From Saccharothrix sp. HUAS TT1 (GTDB lineage: Bacteria; Actinomycetota; Actinomycetes; Mycobacteriales; Pseudonocardiaceae), in contig NZ_CP160453.1 of the NCBI RefSeq assembly GCF_040744945.1, positions 6,076,001 to 6,140,000 of the forward strand: a DNA stretch of 64,000 nucleotides, given 5' to 3'. Below, piece by piece: positions 33,281-41,681 of this stretch. The translations under genes and the position numbers were made by a program. Numbering within the stretch: the first letter of the stretch is position 1; every line of letters starts with the position of its first letter. The notes under the pieces were generated by a model. It searched no databases and had not been told where the DNA came from. It saw only the letters and a list, made by a program, of their open reading frames with translations.

Positions 33281-35677
33281 CTAGGGCAGGGTCCACTTCT
33301 GGCTGGCGACGCCGACGCAGTCCCAGATGTGCAGGATCGTGCCGTTGGCGCTGCTGCCACCCAGGGCGTCCAGGCAGCGGCCCGACTGCGGGTTGCGCAC
33401 CGTGCCGTCGGCCTGCGCGACCCACTGCTGCGCGCCGGAGCCGTTGCACGTCCACAGCCACGTCGGCGTGCCGTTCGCGGTGGCGCCGTCCTTCACGTCC
33501 AAGCACTTGCCCTGGGCGCGGAGCGTGCCGTCACCGGGCAGCGTCCACCGCTGCGCGTTGGTGCCGTTGCAGTTCCACAGCTGGACCTTCGTGCCGTCGG
33601 CCGTGCCCGCGTTGTCGAGGTCGGCGCACTTCACTCCGACGCCCTTGATCTCACCGACGCGCACGGCGGGGACGCCCGGCGCGGCGTTCAGCGTGTACCA
33701 GGCTTCGGTGCTCCAGAGCGCCTGCCCGGACTCCGAGGCGAACGGCCGCGGCGAGCGCAGGTGCACCACCCGCCCGCCGAGCAGGCCGGAGAGCTTGACC
33801 ACGACCTTCTTGCGGTCCGAGGAGGCCGTCGCCGAGGTGACCGCGAGGGCCTTCTCGTCGATCTTCGGGCCGCCGTAGGCCGGTGTCGGCTGGTAACGCC
33901 ACTGCGTCGCCTGGTACTTGGCGGCGAGGTTCTGGGCGGTCTGCGTGGACAGCGGCTGGGTGTACTCCAGCTCGAAGCCGCCCTCGACGGCGCGCATCGA
34001 CTTGATGTCGAAGGCGTTGCCCCCGTTGGGGGTGAGCTTCTGCAGGCCGTGGGAGAGCTTGCCCTCCTGCCCCCAGTTGCCGCCCGCGCCGATGCCGCCG
34101 GTGTAGATCGCGCCGTCCGGTCCGATGCTGATCCGGCTGACGCCCGATTCGAGGCCCTGCGTGTGCCGGAACACCGCGCCCTGGTACTCGCCGTTGACCT
34201 TCTCCAGGAACGCGCGTTGCAGGCCGCCGTAGGTCACGTCGCCGAAGACGAGCTGCCCGGCGAACGGGCCGGTGGTGAGCTGGACGGGGTTGCTCGGCGA
34301 GTTGGCGATCTCGTTCTGCGGCAGCCACAGCGCGGGCGCGCTGGTGGCGCGGCCGTCGAACGGGCCGGTCGGGTTGGTGTAGTGGTTGAAGAAGCGGTCC
34401 TGCTTGACGTGCACCAGCTTGGACGACGGCAGCCAGCCGCCCTGGTTGTCGGTGGCGAACAGCTCGCCGTCGGGACCCCAGCCGATGCCGTGCGGCGTGC
34501 GCAGCCCGCCGGCGATGTAGGTCACCTGGCCGGTGGCCTTGTCCACCTTGATCGTGGTGCCCCGGTTGGGCGCGGGCTGCGGGTCGGTGGTCGCGCCGCC
34601 GAGGTTGATCGCCACCGACAGGTTCAGGAAGAACGCGCCGTCGCGGTACAGCATCCCGAACGCGAACTCGTGGAAGTTGCCGCCGAACGGCCAGGTCGCG
34701 ACCCGGCGGTAGCTGTCGGTCACCCAGTCACCGTTGGTGTCGTTCAGCTCGGTCAACCCGGGCTTCTCCGACACGTAGAGCTTGCCGTCGACGTACTTGA
34801 TGCCCATCGGCTCCTGGAGGCCGCTCGCGATCCGCTGGGTGCGCACCTTGGTCGGGTCGGTGTTGCCGGTGACGCCGCTGAGCAGGTGCACCTCGCCCAG
34901 CTTGGTGTCGGTGCCGCCCCACGTGCTGATCGCGAGCCGGCCGTCGGGCAGCCAGTCCAGCCCGGTCACCTGCGGCTGGAACCCGCTCGGCCGCAGGTTG
35001 GTCAGCGTGTAGTTCGGGTGCGCGCCGGTCAGCGGCAGGCCGTCGCCGGGCGCGTCCGCGCCGCCCTCGCACTCCTTGCGGCCCGGCGCGGTCACCCGGA
35101 CCACGCCGGCGTCGGTGCTGAGCGCGGAGTTCGGCACGACGCTGAACGCGGCCGCGCCGGGCGGCTTCCACTCCAGGGTGATCTGCTGGCCGCCCTCGTT
35201 GTCGAAGTGCTCGATCCGGAACGGGTGGTAGCCCGTGCCCAGCTGGATCGAGCCCTCCTTCGCCGGCGAGGCGCCGTGCAGGCCGTCGTGGTTGATCACC
35301 ACGGTGTTGTCGACCCGCAGCCGCGAGCCGTCGTCACTGGTGAGGCGGAACGCGTAGGCGCCCGCGGTGGTGATGTTGACGTTGCCGGTGACCTCGGACA
35401 GGAACCGGTCGGCGATCCCGAAGTCCGCGGTCGCGCTCCAGTTGATCGTCGGCATCAGCTTGTCGACGTTGGGCGTCTGGGCGGCCTTCAACGTGCACAG
35501 CTTCGAGATGCTGGTCTGCAGGTCGTAGACCCGGAGCGTGACCCCCGGCTCCTGGGGTGGTGGCGCGGCCGCCTGGGCGGCCGGGGTGGTGGACAGCAAC
35601 GAGGCGGCGATCAGCGCGACCGAGGCGGACGACACGGCGGCGCGCGGCCACCGTAAGCGCCGGGCAGGGGACGACAT
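33281..35677 (-). CDS. Secreted PA14 domain-beta-propeller protein with ricin lectin domain
   Basis: A 798-residue extracellular protein: Sec signal 1-36; PA14 domain about 45-170 (FRLTSDDGSRLRVDNTVVINHDGLH, FRIEHFDNEGGQQITLEWKPPG), usually a carbohydrate-binding module; a soluble-dehydrogenase-like propeller about 205-560 (DWLPDGRLAISTWGG, GLQEPMGIKYVDGKLYVSEKPGLTEL, GLRTPHGIGWGPDGELFATDNQGGW, RISIGPDGAIYTGG); a beta segment; ricin-B about 665-798. The propeller is of the type found in secreted sugar dehydrogenases and in L-sorbosone-like enzymes. GGGAG lies 9 nt before ATG 35677. A consensus promoter with the ACTTTTGT motif drives it. Probable role: oxidation or binding of polysaccharide ends, by inference. 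Confidence 0.85.
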   Translation of the reverse strand: MSSPARRLRWPRAAVSSASVALIAASLLSTTPAAQAAAPPPQEPGVTLRVYDLQTSISKLCTLKAAQTPNVDKLMPTINWSATADFGIADRFLSEVTGNVNITTAGAYAFRLTSDDGSRLRVDNTVVINHDGLHGASPAKEGSIQLGTGYHPFRIEHFDNEGGQQITLEWKPPGAAAFSVVPNSALSTDAGVVRVTAPGRKECEGGADAPGDGLPLTGAHPNYTLTNLRPSGFQPQVTGLDWLPDGRLAISTWGGTDTKLGEVHLLSGVTGNTDPTKVRTQRIASGLQEPMGIKYVDGKLYVSEKPGLTELNDTNGDWVTDSYRRVATWPFGGNFHEFAFGMLYRDGAFFLNLSVAINLGGATTDPQPAPNRGTTIKVDKATGQVTYIAGGLRTPHGIGWGPDGELFATDNQGGWLPSSKLVHVKQDRFFNHYTNPTGPFDGRATSAPALWLPQNEIANSPSNPVQLTTGPFAGQLVFGDVTYGGLQRAFLEKVNGEYQGAVFRHTQGLESGVSRISIGPDGAIYTGGIGAGGNWGQEGKLSHGLQKLTPNGGNAFDIKSMRAVEGGFELEYTQPLSTQTAQNLAAKYQATQWRYQPTPAYGGPKIDEKALAVTSATASSDRKKVVVKLSGLLGGRVVHLRSPRPFASESGQALWSTEAWYTLNAAPGVPAVRVGEIKGVGVKCADLDNAGTADGTKVQLWNCNGTNAQRWTLPGDGTLRAQGKCLDVKDGATANGTPTWLWTCNGSGAQQWVAQADGTVRNPQSGRCLDALGGSSANGTILHIWDCVGVASQKWTLP

Positions 35678-35746
35678 GGGCGTGTTCTCCCTTGAGCTAA
35701 GCCGGTGAGCAGGGGACTCGACTCGGCAAGGGGTCGATGGGGGCCG

Positions 35747-35803
35747 ACCGTATGACCACTTTTGTATGAAGTCAACGAAAGACTGTTCAAGGTAGACAAA
35801 AGT
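35747..35803 (-). promoter_or_regulatory. Promoter with nested dyads and ACTTTTGT motif (PA14/dehydrogenase operon)
   Basis: On the minus strand, -35 TTGACT (35775-35770), 17 bp, -10 TACGGT (35752-35747). ACTTTTGT (35758-35765) and its inverted copy ACAAAAGT (35796-35803) bracket an inner dyad TGAAGTC / GACTGTTCA (35767-35789). One motif copy lies between -10 and -35, the other upstream, as expected for a repressor. The same 9-mer ACTTTTGTC recurs before the laccase gene. The AT-rich island contrasts sharply with the GC-rich surroundings. The remaining upstream sequence to 35904 shows no gene. Confidence 0.65.
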
Positions 35804-35904
35804 ACGTCGAACGGCGGCGGCGCGGTGTGGCGTTCAGCTCTGCCCAGTCGCAAGTGGACGATCATTGGCAGTCCTAAGAGGACACATGAGTGCGCGCAGG
35901 CCGA

Positions 35905-35935
35905 CAGGACCGGCACCAGAGCGGCGCCGGTCCTG
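35905..35935 (-). terminator. Terminator of the ebo-type operon
   Basis: A perfect 10-bp stem CAGGACCGGC / GCCGGTCCTG with an 11-nt loop lies 24 nt after the last operon stop (35959). Confidence 0.6.
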
Positions 35936-35958
35936 GAGCACCCGGTGACCCCGTCACC

Positions 35959-37368
35959 TCACCGGGCGGTCCCCTTTCCGCGCACCGGGATGCCCTGCAG
36001 GGACAGCAGGAGATCGCGGACGTCCGTCGCGGCGATCCGGCCGGACCGGTCGACCGAGTCGGGCGCGGTCGGGCTGGAGCACAGCAGCACCGGGCCGTCC
36101 TCGGCCCGGTCGGGCAGCCTGCCGTGCGTGCCGCGGACGCACGACGGGTCGAGCGGCACCACGTTCATCGCGTAGCGCAGGCCGAGCTTCTTGCGCGCCA
36201 GGTTCAGCCCGGCCTTGGCCTTCGCGAGCCGGTCGCCCGGGTCGAAGAACAGCTCGGCCGGGTCGTAGCCGGGTTTGCGGTGGATCTCCACGCCGCGCGC
36301 GAAGTCCGGCGCGCGGCTGTCGTCGGTCCAGTAGTAGTAGGTGAACCACGCGTCCGGCTCGGCCACGGCGACCAGCTCGCCCGAGCGCTCGTGGTCGAGG
36401 TGGACGCCCGCCTGCGCCTCCCGGTCCAGCACGAGGTCCACACCGGGCAGCTCGGCGATCGCGGCCCTGGCCCGCGGCACGTCGGCCGGGTCGGCGACGT
36501 AGACGTGCGCGATCTGATGGTCCGCCACCGCGAACGCGCGGGACGTCCACGGGTCCAGCAGCTCCATCCCGGCCTGCGAGTACACCTCCAGCAACCCCGC
36601 CGCGCGCAACGCCCGGTTGACGTCCACCGGTCGGCGGGCCTCGGTGATCCCGTACTCCGACAGCGCCACGACCGTCGCGCCGGCCGCGTCCGCGTCGGCC
36701 AGCAGCGGCGCCAGCGCGGAGTCCACCTCGGCCGCCGCCCGCGCCGCCTGGAGCGAGTCCGGTCCGAAGCGCTGGAGGTCGTAGTCCAGGTGCGGCACGT
36801 AGACCAGGAGCAGGTCCGGGCGCTGCCGGGCCAGCACCCGCCGCGCGGCGCCGACGATCCACTCGCTGGACTTCAGGGCCGCGGTCGGTCCCCAGTACTG
36901 GAACAGCGGGAACTCGCCCAGCTCGGCGACCAGCTCGTCGTGCAGCGCGGGCGGCCGCACGTAGGCGTCCGGCGACTTGCGGCCGTCGGCGTGGTAGATC
37001 GGGCGCGGGGTGACGGTGACGTCCGTGGACGCCCCCATGGCGTACCACCAGCAGACGTTGGCCGCGGTGTACCCGGGCCGCGCCCGGCGGGCGGTCTCCC
37101 ACAGCTTCTCCCCCTGCACCAGCCGGTTGTGCTGCCGCCACAGGTGGACCTCGCCGAGGTCGCGGAAGTACCAGCCGTTGCCGACGATCCCGTGCCGCGC
37201 CGGGGTGAGCCCGGTCAGGAACGTCGACTGCGCCGAGCACGTCACCGCGGGCAGCACGGTGCCCAGCTCGGCCTGCCAGCCCCGCTGCCCCAGCGCGCGC
37301 AGGTTCGGCATGTGCGGCAACAGCGACGGCGTCAGGCCGACGACGTCGACGACCACCAGCGGGTTCAT
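35959..37368 (-). CDS. EboF-like alkaline phosphatase superfamily (phosphodiesterase) protein
   Basis: A 469-residue soluble member of the alkaline phosphatase/nucleotide pyrophosphatase superfamily, the last gene of the ebo-type operon. The N-terminal VVDVVGLTPSLLPHMPNL gives the first metal-binding Asp, and PAVTCSAQSTFLTGLTPARHGIVGNGW holds the Thr/Ser nucleophile. VPHLDYDLQRFGP gives further ligands. Where pyrophosphatases have SDHG, this protein reads SEYG; a later RGTHGRLP provides a His. No signal peptide is seen. Its ATG overlaps the EboE stop (ATGA). In known ebo clusters this protein is proposed to act on a phosphorylated or phosphodiester intermediate; the substrate is unknown. Confidence 0.85.
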   Translation of the reverse strand: MNPLVVVDVVGLTPSLLPHMPNLRALGQRGWQAELGTVLPAVTCSAQSTFLTGLTPARHGIVGNGWYFRDLGEVHLWRQHNRLVQGEKLWETARRARPGYTAANVCWWYAMGASTDVTVTPRPIYHADGRKSPDAYVRPPALHDELVAELGEFPLFQYWGPTAALKSSEWIVGAARRVLARQRPDLLLVYVPHLDYDLQRFGPDSLQAARAAAEVDSALAPLLADADAAGATVVALSEYGITEARRPVDVNRALRAAGLLEVYSQAGMELLDPWTSRAFAVADHQIAHVYVADPADVPRARAAIAELPGVDLVLDREAQAGVHLDHERSGELVAVAEPDAWFTYYYWTDDSRAPDFARGVEIHRKPGYDPAELFFDPGDRLAKAKAGLNLARKKLGLRYAMNVVPLDPSCVRGTHGRLPDRAEDGPVLLCSSPTAPDSVDRSGRIAATDVRDLLLSLQGIPVRGKGTAR

Positions 37369-38477
37369 GCCACGGCTCCCTCGACGAGGTGGTCCGCCGC
37401 CCAGCGCAGTTCGGCGGCGATGCCCGCGGCGAGGTCGTCCACGCCGCCGGGCAGCACGGTCCAGGTGTAGGTCTCGACCTCGACGTGCGGCAGCGCGCCC
37501 GCCGCGGCGCGGACCGCCGCGGTCGCCGCCAGCAGCACGTCGGTCGTGGACGTGAGCGGAGCGGCCGGGCGCGCGTGCAGCGGCACGTGGAAGTGCACCC
37601 GCCACGGGTGCGCGGCGGGCAGCTCGGCCAGCGCGTCGGGCAGGTCGTCGGCCGCGAGCACGCCCTCGGCGGTGTTCTCCCGGACCTGGTGCAGGTAGCG
37701 CGGCTCGGCGAACGCGGCGATGGCCCGCCGGCCCTCCTCGGCGCCCGGCTCGGCGACCTCCAACGCCGCCGACGCCTGCACCTTGACCACCGCGAGCCCC
37801 GAGGCGTGGATCTCCGCGACCGCCTCCGCCGGGTCGGCGAAGGACACCGCCAGGTGGCAGGTGTCCAGGCAGATCCCGACGTGGTCGTGGTCGACCCGGT
37901 TCGCCAGCCACCCGACGGCGTCGGCCACGGTGTCGAGCACGCAGCCCGGCTCGGGTTCCACGGCCAGCCGGATCGGCCTGCCGTGCCGGGCCGCGTCCGC
38001 GCGCAGCGCCCGTGCGACCACGTCCAGCGAGGCTTGGGCGCGCGCGTCGTCGTCCTCGGTCCACGGCTCGCGCCAGCCCAGCGGCAACGTCGAGATGCTG
38101 CCGCAGGACGCGGAGTCGGGCAGCAGGTCGGCGAGCACGGTCGCGCAGGCCAGCGTGTACGAGGTGCGCCGCGGGTCGGTCCACCTGGGCAGGTACACGG
38201 AGTGCTTGACGACCTCGTGGTGGAACCCGCCGTACGGGAACGCGTTGAGCGTGCTCACCTCCAGCCCCCTGGCCCGCAGCTCGGCCGCCAGGCCGCGCCT
38301 CGCCGCCGCGTCCTCGGCGAGGCCGCGCGCGACCGGTTCGGCCAGCCACAGCCCGAGGGCGAGGGCGTCCACGCCCAGCTCCTCCCGCACCGGCACGGCG
38401 TAGCGGTCGAGCTGCGCCACGACACCGGCCAGGTCTTCGGCCGGGTGGACGTTGGTGCAGTACGCGATCGGGCTCAC
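37365..38477 (-). CDS. eboE: EboE-like metabolite traffic protein (sugar phosphate isomerase/epimerase TIM barrel)
   Basis: A 370-residue xylose-isomerase-like TIM barrel of the EboE type. It opens PIAYCTNVHPAEDL, with the conserved YCTNVH, and carries LEVSTLNAFPYGGFH, VKHSVYLPRW, RLAVEPEPGC, GICLDTCHLAVSF and RVHFHVPLHA: several Glu, Asp and His in positions that bind a divalent metal in this fold. Start GTG 38475-38477 overlaps the TatD stop (GTGA), and its own stop overlaps the next gene. In cyanobacteria the ebo cluster is needed to move a scytonemin precursor to the periplasm; the chemical role of EboE is still unknown. Confidence 0.88.
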   Translation of the reverse strand: MSPIAYCTNVHPAEDLAGVVAQLDRYAVPVREELGVDALALGLWLAEPVARGLAEDAAARRGLAAELRARGLEVSTLNAFPYGGFHHEVVKHSVYLPRWTDPRRTSYTLACATVLADLLPDSASCGSISTLPLGWREPWTEDDDARAQASLDVVARALRADAARHGRPIRLAVEPEPGCVLDTVADAVGWLANRVDHDHVGICLDTCHLAVSFADPAEAVAEIHASGLAVVKVQASAALEVAEPGAEEGRRAIAAFAEPRYLHQVRENTAEGVLAADDLPDALAELPAAHPWRVHFHVPLHARPAAPLTSTTDVLLAATAAVRAAAGALPHVEVETYTWTVLPGGVDDLAAGIAAELRWAADHLVEGAVA

Positions 38478-39328
38478 GGGCGCTCACCCCGCAGCACGGA
38501 GTTGCCGGCGAACGTGTCGGCCGACGCGGCGTCGTCGTCCAGCACCAGCCGGCCGCTCTGGCCGTAGAACTCGACCGGGTTGCGCCACAGCACCTGGTCC
38601 ACCACCGACTCGTCGAACCCGGCCGCCAGCATCGCCAGCCCCGTCTTGTGCGTCTTGAGCGGGTCGGACCGGCCCCAGTCGGCCGCCGAGTTCACCAGGA
38701 CGCGCTCCGGGCCGTACTCGGTCAGCAGGGCCACCATCCTGTGCTCGTCCATCTTGGTGTCCGGGTAGATGGAGAAGCCCATCCAGCAGCCGGAATCGGC
38801 CACGGCCCGCACGGTCATCTCGTTCAGGTGATCCACCAGCACCCGTTCGGGCGGCAGCTCCGACTCGCGGACGAGGTCGAGCGTCCGCGTCGTGCCCGCC
38901 GCCTTGTCCCGGTGCGGTGTGTGCACCAGAGCGGGCAGGCCGTGCCGCACGGCGAGTTCGAGCTGCCGGGCGAACGCCTCGTCCTCCTCCGGGGTCATCG
39001 AGTCGAACCCGATCTCGCCGACCGCGACCACGCCGTCCTTGGCGAGGTAGCGCGGCAGCACGTCGAGGACCGGGGTGCAGCGCGGGTCGTTGGCCTCTTT
39101 GGGGTTCAGCGCGAGGGCGCAGTGGTGCCGGATGCCGAACTGCGCCGCCCGGAACCTCTCCCAGCCGATCAGGGCGTCGAAGTAGTCGGTGAACGACCCG
39201 ACGCCGGTGCGCGGCTGGCCCAGCCAGAAGGAGGGCTCGACCAGCGCACGCACACCGACCTCGTGCATCGCCTCGTAATCGTCCGTCGTGCGCGAGGTCA
39301 TGTGGATGTGCGGGTCGAAGATGCGCAT
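38474..39328 (-). CDS. EboB-like TatD-family metal-dependent hydrolase
   Basis: A 284-residue TIM-barrel hydrolase of the TatD/amidohydrolase superfamily. The metal ligands stand out: HIHMTSRTTDDYEAM near the start (HxH), GEIGFDS (Glu), HTPHRDK (His), DHLNEMT (His) and NSAADWG (Asp). TatD proteins of ebo clusters (EboB) share the FDPHIHMTSRTTDDY opening. Start ATG 39328 overlaps the preceding stop (TGATG). It is in the middle of the tightly coupled operon, so it likely works on the same metabolite. TatD nuclease activity is not implied. Confidence 0.88.
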   Translation of the reverse strand: MRIFDPHIHMTSRTTDDYEAMHEVGVRALVEPSFWLGQPRTGVGSFTDYFDALIGWERFRAAQFGIRHHCALALNPKEANDPRCTPVLDVLPRYLAKDGVVAVGEIGFDSMTPEEDEAFARQLELAVRHGLPALVHTPHRDKAAGTTRTLDLVRESELPPERVLVDHLNEMTVRAVADSGCWMGFSIYPDTKMDEHRMVALLTEYGPERVLVNSAADWGRSDPLKTHKTGLAMLAAGFDESVVDQVLWRNPVEFYGQSGRLVLDDDAASADTFAGNSVLRGERP

Positions 39329-40833
39329 CAGGGTTCGCTCCTCAGCAGTTCGAGCGCGTCGGCGGGAACGGCCCGGCCCGCGGCGCGGCGCTCGTCGGCG
39401 TACGCGCCGACCATCCGCCGCAGCTCCGCGTCCACGCGCCGGTCGAGCCCGGCCACGGCGGCCAGCGGGATGCCGGTGAACAGGCACTTGAGCACGCCCT
39501 GCCGCCACGTGTGACCGTCCAGGTGCTCGGCGGCGAACGGTCCGAGGGCCGCGGCGACGAGCCTGGTGTCGTTGCTGCGCAACGCGTCCTTCACCAGCTC
39601 GACCCCGCACTCCGGCGCGGCGGCGCCGACGTCGGCGAGCGCGCGCAGGACGCCACGCCGTTCGGCGTCGTCGCCGTGGTGGTACAGGTCGGCCAGCTCG
39701 GCGGCCAGCGCGTCCGGCGCGGTGTCGGCGAGGGCGACCAGCAACCGGCCGCGGGCCAGGTCGTCCACGGTCCCGTGCACCACGCCGAGCGGGTCGGACG
39801 CCCCTCGGACGGGTGTCCGGCCGACCGCCCGGCCGACCGCCGGGAAGAGGGTCCGGATCGACTCGGGGTCGGCTCGCACGCTCCGCTCGGCCTCGACCAG
39901 CCACGGGTCGGGCGACGCTGCCGAGCCCGCCTGCCGGGGTTCGGGCAGCACCGGCCGCGAACCGCCCGCGGCCTCCGCGGGCCGGGGCTCGGGCAGCACC
40001 GGCCTGGGCATCGCCGACCGCAGGGCGTCCAGCGCCCGCCGCGCCACCTGCGGCGCGGCGTGGCTGTGCCGGGGCAGCTCCACCGCGGCCAGCCCGGTGT
40101 AGCTGATCTCGGCCAGGGCGGCGAGCGTGGCGGGCAGGTCCAGCTCGCCGTCGCCGAACTCCAGGTGCTCGTGCACGCCGGGCAACATGTCGTCCAGCTG
40201 CACGTTGAGCAGCAGGTCGCCGGCGCGGCGGACGCAGGCGGCGGCGTCCCGCGGTTCGACCGCGACGCAGTGCCCCACGTCCAGGGTGATCCCGAGCAGG
40301 GCGGGCGACCCGAGTTCGTCGCGCAGCCGCAGGGCGTCGTCCAGGCGCTCCACCAGCATCCCCGGCTCGGGTTCCAGCGCCAGCGGCACGCCGTGCTCGA
40401 CCGCGCCGTCCAGGGCCGCCGTGACGCCGGACCGCATCCGCCGCCACGCCTCGTCGCGCTCGACCCCGGCGGGCACGACGCCCGACCAGAACGAGACGCA
40501 GTCGGCGCCGAGGTCGGCCGCGATGCCCAGCGCCCGCCGCAGGAAGTCGACCCGGACCTCCTGCGCGTCGCTGACCAGCGTCGGGTGGTGCTTGCGGCGG
40601 GCGTCGAGCAGGTACCGCGCCCCGGTCTCCACCACCACCCGCAGGCCGAGGGCGTCCAGCCGGGTGGCGACCCGGCGCACCTGCCGGGCGACGTCGGGCG
40701 CGAACGGGTCGAGGTGGACGTGGTCGAGGGTGAGCGCCACCCCGGTGTAGCCGAGGTCGGCGATCACCGCGAGGGCGTCGTCCAGCCGGTGGTTGGCGAA
40801 GCCGTTGGTGCCGTACCCGAGGTGGAACGTCAT
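39328..40833 (-). CDS. TIM-barrel sugar isomerase fused to an EboA domain
   Basis: A 501-residue fusion. Residues about 1-265 are a sugar phosphate isomerase/epimerase barrel (LGYGTNGFANHRLDDALAVIADLGYTGVALTLD, CVSFWSGVVP, LALEPEPGMLV, GITLDVGHC, LLNVQLDDM, HLEFGDGELD) with the Glu, Asp and His of the metal site. A Pro/Ala linker contains the duplicated RPVLPEPR. Residues about 325-501 resemble EboA, an all-helical repeat domain (RRGVLRALADVGAAAPECGVELVKDALRSNDTRLVAAALGPFAAEHLDGHTWRQGVLKCLFTGIPLAAVAGLDRRVD...; key piece WRQGVLKCLFTGIPL). Start ATG 40833 overlaps the UbiA stop. In most ebo clusters EboA is separate. Confidence 0.82.
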   Translation of the reverse strand: MTFHLGYGTNGFANHRLDDALAVIADLGYTGVALTLDHVHLDPFAPDVARQVRRVATRLDALGLRVVVETGARYLLDARRKHHPTLVSDAQEVRVDFLRRALGIAADLGADCVSFWSGVVPAGVERDEAWRRMRSGVTAALDGAVEHGVPLALEPEPGMLVERLDDALRLRDELGSPALLGITLDVGHCVAVEPRDAAACVRRAGDLLLNVQLDDMLPGVHEHLEFGDGELDLPATLAALAEISYTGLAAVELPRHSHAAPQVARRALDALRSAMPRPVLPEPRPAEAAGGSRPVLPEPRQAGSAASPDPWLVEAERSVRADPESIRTLFPAVGRAVGRTPVRGASDPLGVVHGTVDDLARGRLLVALADTAPDALAAELADLYHHGDDAERRGVLRALADVGAAAPECGVELVKDALRSNDTRLVAAALGPFAAEHLDGHTWRQGVLKCLFTGIPLAAVAGLDRRVDAELRRMVGAYADERRAAGRAVPADALELLRSEP

Positions 40834-41681
40834 GTCGGACCCACTTTCCGGCTCAGCGCGCGGGCGACGGGCAGGACGAGCGCGAGGGCGGCGGCGGGCA
40901 GCACCCCGCTGCGCGCCACGAGGGCGCACTGCAGCGGCACCATGCCGTGGATGCCGGACTTGGTGGCCGACCGGACCGTCCCCGCGTCGGGTTCGCGGAC
41001 GGCGGCCAGTTGGGCGCGGCCCACCGTCGCGGCGTACGTCGCCGCACCGGCCAGCACGCCCAACCGGTGCCGCCAGGTCCTGGCCGGTCGGGTGGCGGCG
41101 GTCACCGTCGTCAGCGCGGTGCCGCCGAGCACCGCTTCGGCGGTGGCCCGCGTCGCGCCGTGCACCTCGCCGCGCGACAGCGCCGTGACACCGAGGGTGT
41201 GGCCGCCGATCACGGCCGCGGACGTCAGCGCGGTGCGGGCCCGTTCCCGGCCCGCGCCCATGAGGACGTCGAGCGCGCGGCACGTCGCCATGGCGAGGGG
41301 TCCGGCGGCGGTGTCCTTGAGGACCGTGTCGTAGCACCAGACCGCCGCGGTGAGCGGGGCCGCGACGGCCAGCGCGTCCCGGCCGCCGGCCAGCGCCGCC
41401 AGGCCGAGCCCGGTCGCGCTGAGCGCCGCGGCGGTGGCGAGCGCGGCGCGGGGGCTGATCCGGCCGGACGGGATGGGCCGCTCGGGGCGCTCCACCGCGT
41501 CCAGCTCGCGGTCGGCCCAGTCGTTGAGCGCCATGCCCGACCAGTACACCGCGACCGACGCCAGCGGCAGCAGCAGGCGCCTGCCGCGCAGCGGCGCCCC
41601 GGCCGCGGCGGCGCCGGCGAGCGTGTCGCCGAGCACGGTCAGCGCCGCGGGAGCCCGGACGAGTTCCGCGTACGCCCTCAC
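40830..41681 (-). CDS. UbiA-family prenyltransferase (EboC / SCO3242-like)
   Basis: A 283-residue membrane prenyltransferase with about eight or nine TM helices. The first Asp-rich motif NDWADRELDAVERPERPIPSGRI and the second YDTVLKDTAAGPL are complete, so it should bind a prenyl diphosphate with Mg2+ and transfer the prenyl group to an acceptor. Start GTG 41681 overlaps the upstream stop (GTGA). The family corresponds to EboC of ebo clusters and, as I recall, to the SCO3242 group of Streptomyces, which also lies beside an inositol-phosphate synthase gene. The polyprenyl synthase at 44267 may supply its donor. The acceptor is unknown. Confidence 0.87.
   Translation of the reverse strand: MRAYAELVRAPAALTVLGDTLAGAAAAGAPLRGRRLLLPLASVAVYWSGMALNDWADRELDAVERPERPIPSGRISPRAALATAAALSATGLGLAALAGGRDALAVAAPLTAAVWCYDTVLKDTAAGPLAMATCRALDVLMGAGRERARTALTSAAVIGGHTLGVTALSRGEVHGATRATAEAVLGGTALTTVTAATRPARTWRHRLGVLAGAATYAATVGRAQLAAVREPDAGTVRSATKSGIHGMVPLQCALVARSGVLPAAALALVLPVARALSRKVGPT

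Noticed and set aside
28691..35656. Long plus-strand frames opposite the ThuA, dehydrogenase and PA14 genes
   Set aside because: The minus strand encodes recognisable domains and signal peptides; the plus frames are shadows.
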